From: Monilinia fructicola
Taxonomy: Eukaryota > Ascomycota > Leotiomycetes > Helotiales > Sclerotiniaceae
Direction of reading: 5' to 3'
Assembly: GCA_008692225.1 (NCBI GenBank)
Contig: VICG01000005.1
Location: 2,429,001-2,493,000 of the forward strand
DNA: 64,000 bases
Part shown: piece by piece, positions 36,563 to 48,391 of the stretch
How positions within the stretch are numbered: position 1 is the first letter of the stretch
Layout of the letters: each line of letters begins with the position of its first letter
Program-made: the position numbers and the translations under genes
Notes under the pieces: model-generated
Told to the model about the DNA's origin: nothing
Database searches by the model: none
The model's input: only the letters and a program-made list of their open reading frames with translations

Positions 36563-39255
36563 TTACAACTACTCCTCCTCTTCCTCCACCTCCTCGTCCT
36601 CCTTCTCCTCCTCCTTCTTGATTAAGCTCAAGTTGGTTAAGTTCATTGGATTAGTCTGGGAGCAGTTTTGCCTTGTCATATATATATATATTTTTAATTT
36701 TATCTGGCTCTCGACAATCAATTAATTATCACTCCCATCCCATCCCATCCCATCCCATCCCATCCCATTTTCTATATTTCCCACCTACATATCATCCATC
36801 CATCCATCCATCCATCCATCCATCCATCCATCCATTTACTCGTACCTCCCACCTACCCACCTACCCACCCACTTCTATTCCCTCCCACATCAACACCCAT
36901 ACCCACACCCACACCCACACCCATCCATCCATCATCCATCGATCCATCCATCCATACCATATCTACTACTTACTATACAACTATCCCACCCACACGCACA
37001 TCTCTCATACAAATAATACCATCTAGGCCAACGCCATCCAGCCTTTTTGAACTACCGAGTAGACCAGACCACCACCTCTACCTCTAATCAAAGCTACTAC
37101 GGTATCACTACGACTACGACTACGACTACAAGCTACTACTCACTACTCCTAAAACTACTAAATAGTAATCTACCACTGCCTTTATTACCACTACTACCAC
37201 TACTACCACTACCATTACCACTACCTCTACCTTGATCACTACTATTTCCACTACCACCACCATTACTTTCACTTCCGAGAATTCCATTTTCTTTCTTCTT
37301 CCAAGCAACCATCCAGCAATCCACAGTCTTTTTTGATCTCTGCATCTGTTTGCTTGTTTGTTTTTCTCAAGGGGATATCGACGAATACATTGGATCGATC
37401 GATTGGAAGCAGGAAGCAAAGAGAGAGGAGAGTCGGAATTAATTGACTTGAATTGAATCATTCTAATCATCAGGTTTTACTGATTGATTTGATTGATTTG
37501 AGCATCACTTACATTATAATATCAGCACTACCACCAACACCATCATCATCACCAACCTTCCATCCTTCTTATCACTCTTACTTCCAATACAATCAATCAA
37601 TCCATCAATCCATCAATCCATCAATCCATCAATCCATCCATCAACCAACCAATACCGGTATAATACAGCCAAAGCAACAAACAAATCACCCCATCCAAAG
37701 CACACCACTTTTACTACAATCCCCATCCATCCATCCACCCATCCATCCATCCACACATCGAATTCGCATTTATTTAATTTGGAAAGATAATCCAACGACT
37801 ATTTAACAAAATCAAAAGTTATACAAATCTTTATACCACCACCCTCTCGAATACTCTGTTTTCTTCCCTCTCAACACCAAAAGATAGGAACGGAAAGTCA
37901 AACTAAAATAAGGAATTTATTTGACTTTTTATATTCCGGGAACATCGAAAAGAGAAAAGATTAAATTTATCCCAACATTCCCAATACGAAACGTTTACGA
38001 TTCACATAGTCATCAATAAGAGGAAGGGGAGAGAAAGGTAAAAGAAAGAAAAAGAAAAAAGCTTCAACCCAAATCAAACCCAAACAAATCAAATCAAACC
38101 AAACCAAACCAAACCAAACCAAAATCAAATAAATAAAGATTTCGCCGTTTTCCTTATCTCAACTCATCATCAGTAATTAATTCTCGATTACGAAACGAAA
38201 CCGAATCGGACGGACAATTATTAATATTTTACCTACGAAACCAAGCAGAAAACCTTCCTTCGATCTTGATTTGGATTCGGATTCTGATTTTGATCATATT
38301 CTTGGTCTTGGTCTGATTCTTATTCTTGATCTTTTTATTCTTCTTCAACAAGTCAACTTCCGGTACTTTGTTTTGGGTTTGATTACTTGATTACTCCCTC
38401 CCTCTCTCACTCTCTCACTCACGTTCCCCTCCATCCCATTTTAAGACAGTGGAAAGTTTAAAAGAAAAAGGTTTGGTGGGTTTGACAAGAACGATAGATA
38501 ATAGCTGAAATACGCATTTGTTGCTTCTTGCTTATCATACCCGTGGACCGACCTTTCTTGCTTTCCATCTCTCAATCCGGAACATCTATTTCTATCTGGG
38601 GTATTCAAGAGAGAAAGGAAAGAAAAGGCAAGGAAAGGAAAGGAAAGGAAAGGAGAAAAAAAGAGAGAGATACTATTTTCCTACATCCTATGTAAGTTTC
38701 ATCAAATCTATTACTCCCTTCCTCCAAACAAAAAACATCCTATATCAATCACAATCAACCGCTACTCCAATAACAACAACAACAACATCACCATGCAGTA
38801 GCACCAGTTTGATGATATCAATCTGCCTGCGAAGTTTACCTATATGACACACACGCACATACAATCTGCCCCGCAATCATCCATACATTCATACCACGTT
38901 TCCTAGAATCCTCTTTTTTTCCCCCTTCCTCTTCTACTCCTACTACTTCTTCCTCTACCTCTACCTCTACCTCTCTGCCTCTTCCTCTTTCCTCAATCTC
39001 CTCTCTCATTCATCAATTCAAAGAGTGAGAATGTAGCTGACCCATACCTCTTCACCTACACACAGTCCACAATTGTTCCAGGATCCATTTCCATTTCCAT
39101 TTCGATTTTCTTCAATACTTCATGATAAGCGAAAAATAAAGATCACTATCTTCGACACACCCCTCCCACCTCACGTCGAATAGTTTTTACCAATTATCTC
39201 CATCCCATCATATAAGAAAAAGGCTTATTCCAACAAAGTTTTCACACGTCGTAGG
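36415..39255 (+). promoter_or_regulatory. Long pyrimidine/simple-repeat region upstream of the GAC1-like gene
   Basis: 2.8 kb dominated on the plus strand by C, T and A: trinucleotide tracts (36415-36620), (CCCAT)n at 36733-36768, (CATC)n at 36793-36835, CACACC repeats at 36895-36922, (AATCCATC)n at 37591-37642, AAACC tracts at 38089-38123 and an AAAGG tract at 38622-38660. It leads without another gene into the ATG at 39256. It probably holds the promoter and a long leader of that gene, as seen for many fungal regulatory genes, but no promoter element is proven. Confidence 0.5.
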
Positions 39256-41663
39256 ATGCCTTACACTCCACCTTCCCACAGGTCTCCTGTCAACTCGAAT
39301 ACTCATTCCCCTGCGCACTCAAGACGCTCATCATACCAATCAAACCATCATACCCACTCTCCAAGACCGGAGTTGCCAAGATCCACATCATACCTCACTA
39401 GACACAGGAGGACCCCGTCGGTCAAACTAACAACCTTCGCTCCCACGCTAGACCCAACGCCTCCTGGTACGGCGGATAGTGAAAAGGGCCATGATACAAA
39501 TACCGGCTTGACTGCTTCAAGCAGTCTTCGACAATCACCACCACCCGTGACAGACGAAGCCAAGATGCCTATCGGCGTCGTCATGTCACCACCAGACTCG
39601 ACACAAAAACTCGGATGAGGAGGATAATGGATCAAGAGGGAGAAAGTTGGAAAACCTAGAAGAGTTGCAAGCTGCCATCCGAGTGATTGAGCAACACCGA
39701 GAGAGTTCACCCATCAGAACGTCATCCGAGGTTGAACGCATCACTCAAGCTATTTCAATTCTCCCTCCCAGCAAGGTGACACAGGATACCAAGGAGAAGC
39801 CAACCGCAGAGCACATTGAAACATCTCAACCAGCTCGAAAAGCTCAACACGCGAGATCGAATACCGAAACCGTCTTCCTTGACCTCAGAAGCAATGGTCA
39901 AAACAATCCATCGGCACCTGAAACACCCACCACCGGATCTGACGATGAGTTGAGTGACGAGGAGGCTGAGATGGCGAGAAGGAAGCCGCAGATGCTGAGG
40001 AAGAAGTCGGGAGAACTGGTGAGGCCAGCGCTGAGACCATCCTCTGCGAGACGACGACCCTCATCCATGCCGGGTACACCAACATTCTCCAAGGCCGTTC
40101 ACTTTGATTCTCACCTCGAACACGTCCGACATTTCCTTCAAGTTGATCGACCTCTCGCGGTCAGCGCAGGTTCTTCTCCCAACGAAAATGAGGCGTACGA
40201 GAGCGATTCGGAATTTCCTTTTGGTCATGACGACTCCAACAACCGAGGACCACCATTTGAATGGGAGATTGTGCTGGCCAACTTCCCTCCGATGACGGCA
40301 CACAGAGCAGCGATGCCCATCATCAGGGTTGAACGAGTCTTCCTATCAGCGGATAACAAGAACCTGATTGGAACGGTCGCTGTGTGTGATGAACTTGGCC
40401 TTCAACAAATTGGTCGTCGCCAGATTCACATTGGATTACTGGAAGACCACATCAGAAGTCGTTTGCCGAATACAACAATGATATTCGTCAACCCAAGCAC
40501 ACCGATGGATGTGATCGTTTCAACTTCAACATCAAGCTTGCGGATCAAGCCAACCTCGAAGCAAAGACCATGTTCTTTTGCGTCAAGTATTGTGTCAACA
40601 ATGTGGAATACTGGGACAATAACAATTCGACCAACTTCCAGATCGATTTCCGAAAGAAGGCCAAGCTCCAGAATGGAAAGCGAGGTGCGGCCGGAGCGGC
40701 ATCACGATCACCCAACTCATTACCCCGAAGTAATAAGAAGTCGCCGCCGGCCGCTTCAACGAAGAAGTCCCCCACCTTTGATGACTTCTCGCATGAGTTT
40801 GACGACCGATTTTTGAGCTCCAACTTCAAGATGCCTGTTGCCGATTATCTTGGAGAATCCAACACCGTCCGGTTGAAGGGAGTGAAATCGGCGGTCACCT
40901 TGGCATCTGATAACCGCAGCCGTCGTGCAACCATTAACACTAACACAGCTGGTGGTCAAGCCTTTGGTCACCGATATGATTTTGGGGCTTCTCTTAACGC
41001 TGCGATCAATGCTGCGAATTCTTCCCTGGGAGATAAGAGCGGCATCACGATGAAAGCAAAGAAGCCAACACCAATCAGTGAACCCAAAAAAGATGATCAA
41101 TCATGATGAACAAGTATCACCACGATCCAAGCCAGCTGGAATAACGTTTGACAAATCGACTCCCTCCAAGACCGTACCTTTGGCGAACACACCGACCAGT
41201 GGAACAGATTCACCACGACCCGTTGGTACCGAGAAGCCTGTCCTGGCATCACAATCTTACAACGAACTTCTCGACAAGTATTGCTTCGTACGTACCAACG
41301 AACACCACTGGGCCTGATGAGGGGATTGCGCTAATATGAATTGTATTATAGTTTGGGTCAGTGAAGAACTCGCCACAATTGAAAGATGGTACGGCGAGGT
41401 CTGGTCAGTTTGATGGAAATAATGATGATGGTTACCTCTTTGGTTCAGTCGATACGACCGCCAGTAACTCCCCCATTACCATGGCACCCATGGATAAGCG
41501 ACCTTCCCCTCAAGCATCTGGAGTAAGCCCTCAAGGTACTCGTTCTACATCGCCTGCTCCGATGACGGGCTTTGTTTCGGGTACGTCTCCGATGTATTCC
41601 CACCACATGCATGGTGGTTTTTCGTTCAACGACACTCATGCAGCAACAGCAATCCGAGGTTGA
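39256..41663 (+). pseudogene. GAC1/PIG-type protein phosphatase 1 regulatory subunit with CBM21 domain; frame broken four times by +1 shifts
   Basis: Coding similarity runs from ATG 39256 to TGA 41661-41663, with a 64-bp intron at 41288-41351 (GTACGT...TATAG). The frame moves +1 four times: at an A5 run (39605-39609), at about 40384-40391, at a TTT (40462-40464) and at an A6 run (41086-41091). Removing one base at each gives an uninterrupted frame of about 779 codons. The protein has a PP1-docking RVxF-like motif (KAVHF, about residue 278) and a CBM21 glycogen-binding domain (about 335-465) with EWEIVLANFP, FTLDYWKTTSEV and VEYWDNNNSTNFQIDF. Family members target PP1 (Glc7) to glycogen synthase. 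Flanks of the breaks are well conserved, so this is either a recent pseudogene or base insertions in the assembly; I cannot decide. Confidence 0.85.
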
Positions 41664-43379
41664 AAAACCATCTGACGATTAACTCAATGTTACCAATACA
41701 TGACTGAAAAGAAATGTCTATACGATGACGATCATGAATACCCGACTCATGAAACGAAAATCTACTTCTCTCAAAAGATACTTCGCGTGTCCTTTTTTGA
41801 ATCCCAGTAAATCACCTCTTAATTGAGTTTTGATTCTCGATTCAACTCTCGACGTATTTCCCCTTCTCCTGTTAATATCTCTCTCTCCTCACGAATACGG
41901 CCTCTTCAATTCATATTTGTTTAGCATTTTTGCCAAGGGAGATATTTGGGCAGCATGCGAATGAAGGGGAAGTTGATCATACTTGTGATCCTCTTGCTTT
42001 TACATTTTGCTCTTGTACTTTTTAGCGTTTCTTTGTCTTTTTTTTTTTTTTTTTTCTTTGGGTGGTACTTTTTTCTTTTCTTGCATGTCTTTTTTTTTTC
42101 TCTCGCACTGCACCTACTGGTTCAAATGGTTTGTTCTAATTTCGAAACGGACCCGGTTATCTTAGACTCTGGAGTTATTTGCTTTTGGGACTGGGAGGCA
42201 AATCATTTTCTCATTCCTCGGTTGGGGATCTTAAAGAGTTGATAATCTCTTTATGGGAAACGAAAGATTGACCATTTGGTTAATGTACCACATCGGACTG
42301 ATGGTATGGACGCCGGAATGAATCAGGAGAACCAAAAAGTTTATTTATCATTGGACGGGTGGGGGGACCCTGGCATACACGGAAGGGTCGGTAGGGGAAT
42401 TGGGGGATGGAGGATAATTTGTGCATACAAAATGATGGTTATTTTATTTCTTTTTTTTTGATGGGATAAGGGGTGGTGAAAGGATTGAGAAGGGATTCAA
42501 AAGGTATCAAGGCTTTTGAAAGTAAATGAGCATAGCAGATTCATGAATGAAGGATGGAAGGTGGTGGATGATAAAGAATGAAATGGAATGGATTTGAATG
42601 AATTGAGAGATGAGAAGTGAGAGATGAGAGTTGAGACTTGAAAGAATGATATGAGGAAGTGAGATAGGAAGGCAAAAGCCAAGGCAAAGGCAAAGCCAAA
42701 GCCAAAGCCATGCATACAGAGGAGAATCATATGAGATTGAGATGATAAATGAATGAAACACACAATCCATCAAAAAAATGTTTATTGGATATTTATACTT
42801 TTCGGTGATTTATATAGATGCGCATGAGGTGCAGGATCACGATGAGATGAAGAAATTGGAAGTGTTTAATGATGTCAGAATGTGATATGATATGATGATG
42901 ACGAAATGTGATGGAATGGATGGGATGTGATGGGAATCATGGGATGAACTAAAATGGAGTTGTGGAGTTGTGGAGTTACGGGGTTTACGGGGTTATAGTG
43001 TTATGGGGTTATAGTGTTATAGGGTTATAGTGTTATGGGGTGGATAGTAAGTGAGTGTATGGGGTAATGGGATATGTTAGGCTGGTTGATAGGTAGGTGG
43101 GTGGGTTGGTAGGTAGGTAGGTAGATTAGATGGGTGGGTGAGTGGGTGGGTGAGAGTTGGGGGGGGGAGGAGGGGGGAGGTAAAGAAGAGGGAGGGGAAA
43201 GGGAGGGGAAAAGGGAGGGGAGGGGAGAGGAGAGGAGAGGAGAGGAGAGGAGAGGGGAGGGGAGGCTTAACAAACAAACGAACGAACGATCTCTTAGGAC
43301 TGACTCGACAAAAGTGATCGATCAGGGCGAGTAACCTAAAACCTACCTACCTACCTACCTACCTACCTACCTACCTATA
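41664..43379. other. 3' flank with homopolymer and purine-rich tracts
   Basis: No gene. T runs near 42040-42060 and 42095-42110, GGCAAAG/GCCAAA repeats at 42668-42712, (GGTAG/GGTGG)n at about 43085-43160, a G/A purine tract at 43160-43265 and (ACCT)n at 43340-43376. The plus strand is T-rich then purine-rich, the mirror image of the pyrimidine-rich 5' side of the gene. Confidence 0.55.
43340..43376 (+). repeat. (ACCT)n microsatellite
   Basis: About nine tetranucleotide units immediately before the AT-rich block. Confidence 0.9.
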
Positions 43380-44888
43380 TACGAATGAATTATAAACCAT
43401 ACCCTGAAAAGTAATTAAGCTTTTTTCATTTTTCTTTTTTCTTTCTCCCTTTTTACTCTTTATCTTTTATATGATTATGAAAAAATACAAAAAAAACAAT
43501 TAATAAAAAAATAAAAAAAATATAAAAAAAATAGAGAAAAAAAAAGAAGAAAAAAATTAATATATTTATTTATTAATTAATATATTATTTACGCGTGTTT
43601 TATAAAAGATATAAAAAGAATATAGAGCTTATAATACTTTAATAAAACTTTAATATAATCTCTTATATATATATATATAATAAATAGATTATTTTAATAT
43701 CTCCTTATAAAGTTATAGTTTTATAAAGATTATTTTAAAAAGAGTTTCATTAATATAATAACGTTTGTGGTTTTATAAAGATATTTAGTAATTTATTTAT
43801 ATATTTATTTAAAGTTTTATTAATAACATTTAGATTTTATAAAGTAAAATTATTAAAAGAATAATAGAGACTTGAATGTTTAATTAGATGTCTTTTAGAA
43901 TTTAATATATATATATATACAAAAAGCAAATAATTTTAATTTTTAATAATAAAAATATACTTATATAATCTAAATAAACGAATTTACCCCTTTAGAACTT
44001 ATAAATTTTATTATTATATATTTAAAGTATTAATAAAGATATTTAAATTTTAAAAGAAACTATTTAAAATTTAGCTTTTATTTTATTAATTGATAAAATT
44101 TATTAAGTTCTATTAAAATATCTATTAAACTATTGAATATTAATATAAATCTTTAATTTTGTATTAAATCTTTAATATTTTAATATTTTATAATATTATT
44201 ATTTATTAAATATTAGGTTTTCACCCTATGCAAAGTTCATTTGGCTTTATAAGCCCTATAAGTTAATTTAACTTAAAGGCTTTATAAAGCCTAAAACTTA
44301 ACTTAAAGTATAAAGTTTTTTATCTAATAATATAAATTGATAATATTATCTCTAATTAAGATATTTAATAATAGAGAGCCTATAAGAAAAATATAATTAT
44401 TTATATTTTTATAAATAAATTTCAAATCAAAATTAAAATAACTAAAGGGAGTAATTATATAAGTAATAAATAAGAAGGATTATATTTAATTATTAAGATT
44501 TAAAAATTCTAATTTTAATTATTTTAATTATATATATATATACTTAAGATTATCTTTATTAAACTATTATATTTTTAATTATTTTGATTAAGCTTTTTCA
44601 TATTGAATTATTATAATATATATAATAATGATATTTTTTAAAGAAAAAAATCTAGAATTTAAATACTTTTATCTTTATATTAAATGATTTGAATTAAATA
44701 TAAACAAAGTAAATGATTTCTTTTTAAAAAAGTATATTAAGATAATTATTTCTTAAAAGGTTTAATTAAAATAATCTAAAATTATATTTTTTAAAGAAAG
44801 ATGTTACTAGTTATTATTATTATTATTACTATTATTATTATTATTACTATTATTATTATTTATTACTATTATTATTATTAATCCTAGG

Positions 44889-45034
44889 ACTCGTGGAAAA
44901 TAAGCTTTTAGATTTTAAATTCGTAGAATTTTATTAGCCTCGAACAAAGTGAGGATTGGGGGTTTAGGGGCTAGCCCCCATTAGGAAATAAAATTCGACG
45001 AATCTAAAGTCTAAAAAATTTATTTTCCGCGAGT
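44889..45034. mobile_element. 146-bp fold-back (MITE-like) element
   Basis: Inverted ends ACTCGTGGAAAATAAGC... and, from the right, ACTCGCGGAAAATAAAT... extend about 45 bp with few differences. The centre is GC-richer than the surroundings and contains hairpins (CCTCGAACAAAGTGAGG and GGGGCTAGCCCC). It lies right after an ATT microsatellite. No target duplication is clear. No coding capacity. Confidence 0.7.
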
Positions 45035-45253
45035 GGTAGTTATTTAATAGAATGAAAGAAGTTGATTTGTTATATTCGTTAAATTATTTAATATTAATAT
45101 GAATCTCTATTTCTATATCGATTTTTTAATATTTATAGATTTTATTATACTATATTTATTTAATATTAGCTTTTAGAATATAAAATTTCTATAGTAAGTA
45201 TTAGAATACTAAATGCTCTAGCGGGTTTTAAAAGAGGCATATATAAAAATATA

Positions 45254-45808
45254 TATTACGAAGTTTGAATTATATAAGAGTATACGGGGATTACTAATAG
45301 AAACAAGTACAAAATATCGTATATAGTATATTAAGTAAACTATCGATTTTGCTTCTATTATAGAATAATAAAAAAAGTATATATAATTAAAAAAGCGATG
45401 TATAATCTTCGATTTAAGAGTATAAAGTGCTTTATATATGTCACGCAAAAGTGATTATATAATCCTATTATATCATTGATAAGGAATAAACCAAAGGTTT
45501 ATTCTAATCCTTCAATATTGATCTTAAATATATAAAGCATTCTATGCTTTTTGATCAAAGATTATATATTATTTTTTTAATTATATATACTTCTTTTATT
45601 TCTTTATAATAAAAGTAAAATCGATAATTTATTTATATATATTATATTCTATATTTATACTTGCTCTTATTAGTGATCCTCATATGCTCTTATATAACCC
45701 GTCCTCCGTGACAATATATCTAAGATTAATATTATAGGATTAAAGTAACCTTCGGTCTATTTCCTAATTTTAATATAGTAGGATTATATAATTACTTTTA
45801 CATGATAA
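45254..45808 (+). mobile_element. Solo-LTR-like element, copy 1 (interrupted by copy 2)
   Basis: Left end TATTACG (mutated from TGTCACG) at 45254; right end CATGATA at 45802-45808, flanked on both sides by the 5-bp duplication ATATA (45249-45253, 45809-45813). Removing copy 2 and one duplication leaves exactly 275 bp. Orientation is that of copies 4 and 5. The related repeat at 48330-48391 (reversed) shows the uninterrupted sequence expected at this insertion site. Confidence 0.85.
45439..45713 (-). mobile_element. Solo-LTR-like element, copy 2, nested inside copy 1
   Basis: 275 bp with intact ends TGTCACG (45439-45445) and CGTGACA (45707-45713), and perfect 5-bp duplication ATATA on both sides (45434-45438, 45714-45718). 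It is inserted in opposite orientation into copy 1 of the same family. Confidence 0.88.
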
Positions 45809-46258
45809 TATAACTTATAATCATTTAATGAAACCTTAATATAATTTTATAAAATATATAATTATTAGAGAATTAGTATTTTTATATTTGTTATAAAAAT
45901 TTTATATTATAAAAACCTAATATTAAATAAATAATAATATAATAAAATGTATAAATATCAAAGATTTATTAAAATATTAGAGATTTATATAAATATTAAA
46001 TAGTTTAATGAATATTATAATTGAACTTATAAAATTCTATTAAATATTAAAGTAAAAGCTAAATTTTAAAATATATTATTTTAGAATTTTTATATATTTA
46101 TTAATATTTCAAATATATATTAATAAAATTAGAAATATAGGGAAATTTATAACTTTTTAAAATGTAAATTCGCCTTTTTAGATTATATAAATATATCTTT
46201 TTATTAGAAATTTAAATTTCTTACTTTTTATATTAATATATATATTAGTATAATAAAT

Positions 46259-46533
46259 TATCACGCAAAAGTGATTATGTAATCCTATTATATTATTAGT
46301 AGAAAATAGACTAAAGATCTATTCGAATCTTTTAACACCGATCTTAAATATATAAAGCATTTTGTATTTTTAAATTGAAGATTATATACTACTTTTTTAA
46401 TTATATATACTCTTTTTATTACTTTATAATAAAAGCAAAATTAATAGTTTATTTAATATACTATATTTTATATTTTATATTTGCTTCTATTAATAATCCT
46501 CGTATGCTCTCGTATAACTTGTCCTTCGTAATA
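46259..46533 (-). mobile_element. Solo-LTR-like element, copy 3
   Basis: 275 bp. Ends TATCACG and CGTAATA are RIP-type variants of TGTCACG/CGTGACA. Target duplication TAAAT at 46254-46258 and 46534-46538. Confidence 0.85.
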
Positions 46534-47015
46534 TAAATAATATTAAATTCTAAAAATACTTAATAAAACTTTAAATCTTATATTATTTTTTTATAATTTT
46601 GTTTTTTAAAACTTAAATATTATTAAAGTTCAAATAAATATATTAATAAATTATAAAATTTTCTAAAATCATTAACTTTATAAATATTATTATTCTTTTA
46701 AAAATAATTTTTTATAATATAAAAACTTTATAGAGAAAGATATTAAAATACTAAATCTAATATATAAGTCGCTTATTCTACTTCTCGCCACCCCCTTTAT
46801 TTCGCTAGTATTTTATACTAAAAACGATTATTTTAACGTATTAATAACTTCTTAAATAATTAATATAATTAATTAAGATTTTTCATAATAAATTAATATG
46901 TATTAATTAATACATTTTAAAAATCTTGAATTTTTACGATTTTTTTATAAAAGAGTAGTAAAAGATTATAAAAAAGTAAAATTTCCAATTTTAGATTTGT
47001 ATATAAATCCTATAC

Positions 47016-47290
47016 TATCACGAAGGACGAGTTATACGAGAGCATACGGAGATCATTAATAGAAGCAAGTATAAAATATAATATATAGTATATTAAATAA
47101 ATTGTTAAATCTGCTTTTATTATAAAATAATAAAAGAAATATATATAATTAAAAAAATAATATATAACTTTCAATTTAAAAATATAATATGCTTTATATA
47201 TTTAAGATCGATATTAGAAGATCGGAATAAACCTTCGATCTATTCCCCACTAATAATATAATAGGATTATATAATCACTTTTAAGTGATA
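47016..47290 (+). mobile_element. Solo-LTR-like element, copy 4 (in left arm of inverted-repeat element A)
   Basis: 275 bp, left end TATCACG, right end AGTGATA, with target duplication TATAC at 47011-47015 and 47291-47295. The empty site (CCCTATACAATATT) is present in copy B of the host element near 49958. Confidence 0.88.
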
Positions 47291-47462
47291 TATACAAAAT
47301 TAAAATCTTTAAAAAAAATTTTATCTATTTAATAAAAATAGTTAAAAAGAATTTAAAAAAAAATTAAAAAATCTTAAAACCAATTCTAATCGAATATTTT
47401 ATTTTAATAATATATTATTATTTATAATAAATATTTAATATAGACTTTTAGATTTTAATAAT

Positions 47463-47737
47463 TGTTACAAAGGACGAGTTATACAAGAGTATATAAGGAT
47501 TATCAATAGAAGCAAGCATAAATATAGAATATAATATATTAAGTAAGTTATCGATTTTGTTTTTATTATAGAATAATAAAAAAAGTATATATAATTAAAA
47601 GAGTGATGTACAATCTTTAATCAAAGAATATAAAATGCTTTACGTATTCGAGATCAATATTAAAGGATCGAAATAGACCTTTGGTTTATTCTTCACCAAA
47701 TGATATGGTAGGATCATATAATCACTTTTGCGTGATA
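47463..47737 (+). mobile_element. Solo-LTR-like element, copy 5 (in inverted-repeat element A)
   Basis: 275 bp, left end TGTTACA, right end CGTGATA, with target duplication ATAAT at 47458-47462 and 47738-47742. The empty site (TTTTAATAATAAAATTTT) is present in copy B near 50112-50129. Confidence 0.88.
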
Positions 47738-48329
47738 ATAATAAAATTTAAAAAAAAATTATAATTTTAATTTACTTAATGATTAGAAATTATTATATAT
47801 ATTTTAAATAATTTATTTATTATATATTAATGAATAGATTTTATAAAAATTTATAGATTATTTTTAATTATTTTTGTTTAGAAATTATAAATATTTATTA
47901 TAAAGTTTTAATTTTGTATATGATTTCCATACAAATCCAAAACCGAAAATTCTGATTTTCCATAATCTTTTATTACTCTTTATAAAAAAATCGCAAAAAT
48001 TTAAGATTTTCAGAATCTATTAATAATTATATATAGAAGCTTTAGTTAAAATTTAAAAAAAAAATTCATTTTTTATAGAGTTATAAATACGTTAAAATGG
48101 CCGTTTTTAGTGTGAAATGATAGTCAAATGGGGGGGGGTGGCGAAGAAGTAGGGTAGGCGAATTATATATTGATTTTTTAATATTTATAGATTTTATTAT
48201 ATTATATTTATTTGATATTAGCTTTTAGAATATAGAATTTTAATAATAAGTATTAGAATACTAAATATATAATATCTTTAGATTATATAAAGGTTTTATT
48301 AAGGTTTGATTAAGGTCTTATTAGGGTTT

Positions 48330-48391
48330 TATTAAGATTTCATTAAATAATTATAAGTTTTATATTTACGTATGCCTCTTTCAAGGCCCGC
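48330..48391 (-). repeat. Dispersed repeat fragment (GCGGGCCTTGAAAGAGG family)
   Basis: Read on the minus strand from 48391: GCGGGCCTTGAAAGAGGCAT, then ACGTAAATATAAAACTTATA, then ATTATTTAATGAAA. Related sequences begin at 45221 (interrupted by solo-LTR copy 1 and continuing at 45809) and 31231. It marks the right edge of the first AT-rich block. Confidence 0.65.

Larger units (their letters stand above)
46765..48165. mobile_element. Long-terminal-inverted-repeat element, copy A
   Basis: Left end (TAAGTCGC..., about 46765) and right end (...GGCGAATTA, about 48165) are inverted repeats that can be followed for about 250 bp: CTTCTCGCCACCCCC, then TTTTAACGTATTAATAAC, then TTTTTTTATAAA...AGATTATAAA, all recur reversed at the right end. 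Without two inserted 275-bp elements and their duplications it is about 840 bp. No open frame, so non-autonomous. Its short GC-rich termini contrast with the AT-rich body. Target duplication not resolved. Confidence 0.78.
43380..48391. repeat. AT-rich RIP-type block with nested transposon remnants
   Basis: About 5 kb of extremely AT-rich DNA with no coding potential beyond chance. Repeat copies inside it differ mostly by C-to-T and G-to-A transitions, the mark of RIP. Embedded elements that can be delimited are listed separately (solo LTRs, long inverted-repeat element copy A, 146-bp fold-back element). A trinucleotide (ATT)n tract is at 44811-44881. Confidence 0.85.

Noticed and set aside
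36418..36621. Poly-Leu/poly-Thr frame
   Set aside because: Direct translation of trinucleotide repeats.
45218..45448. 76-residue minus-strand frame in the AT-rich block
   Set aside because: It lies entirely within solo-LTR-like sequence.
45439..45713. Interpretation of the 275-bp family as MITEs
   Set aside because: TG...CA ends with 5-bp duplications fit LTRs better; the perfect 7-bp inverted ends alone do not require a DNA transposon. Not excluded until a full element is found.
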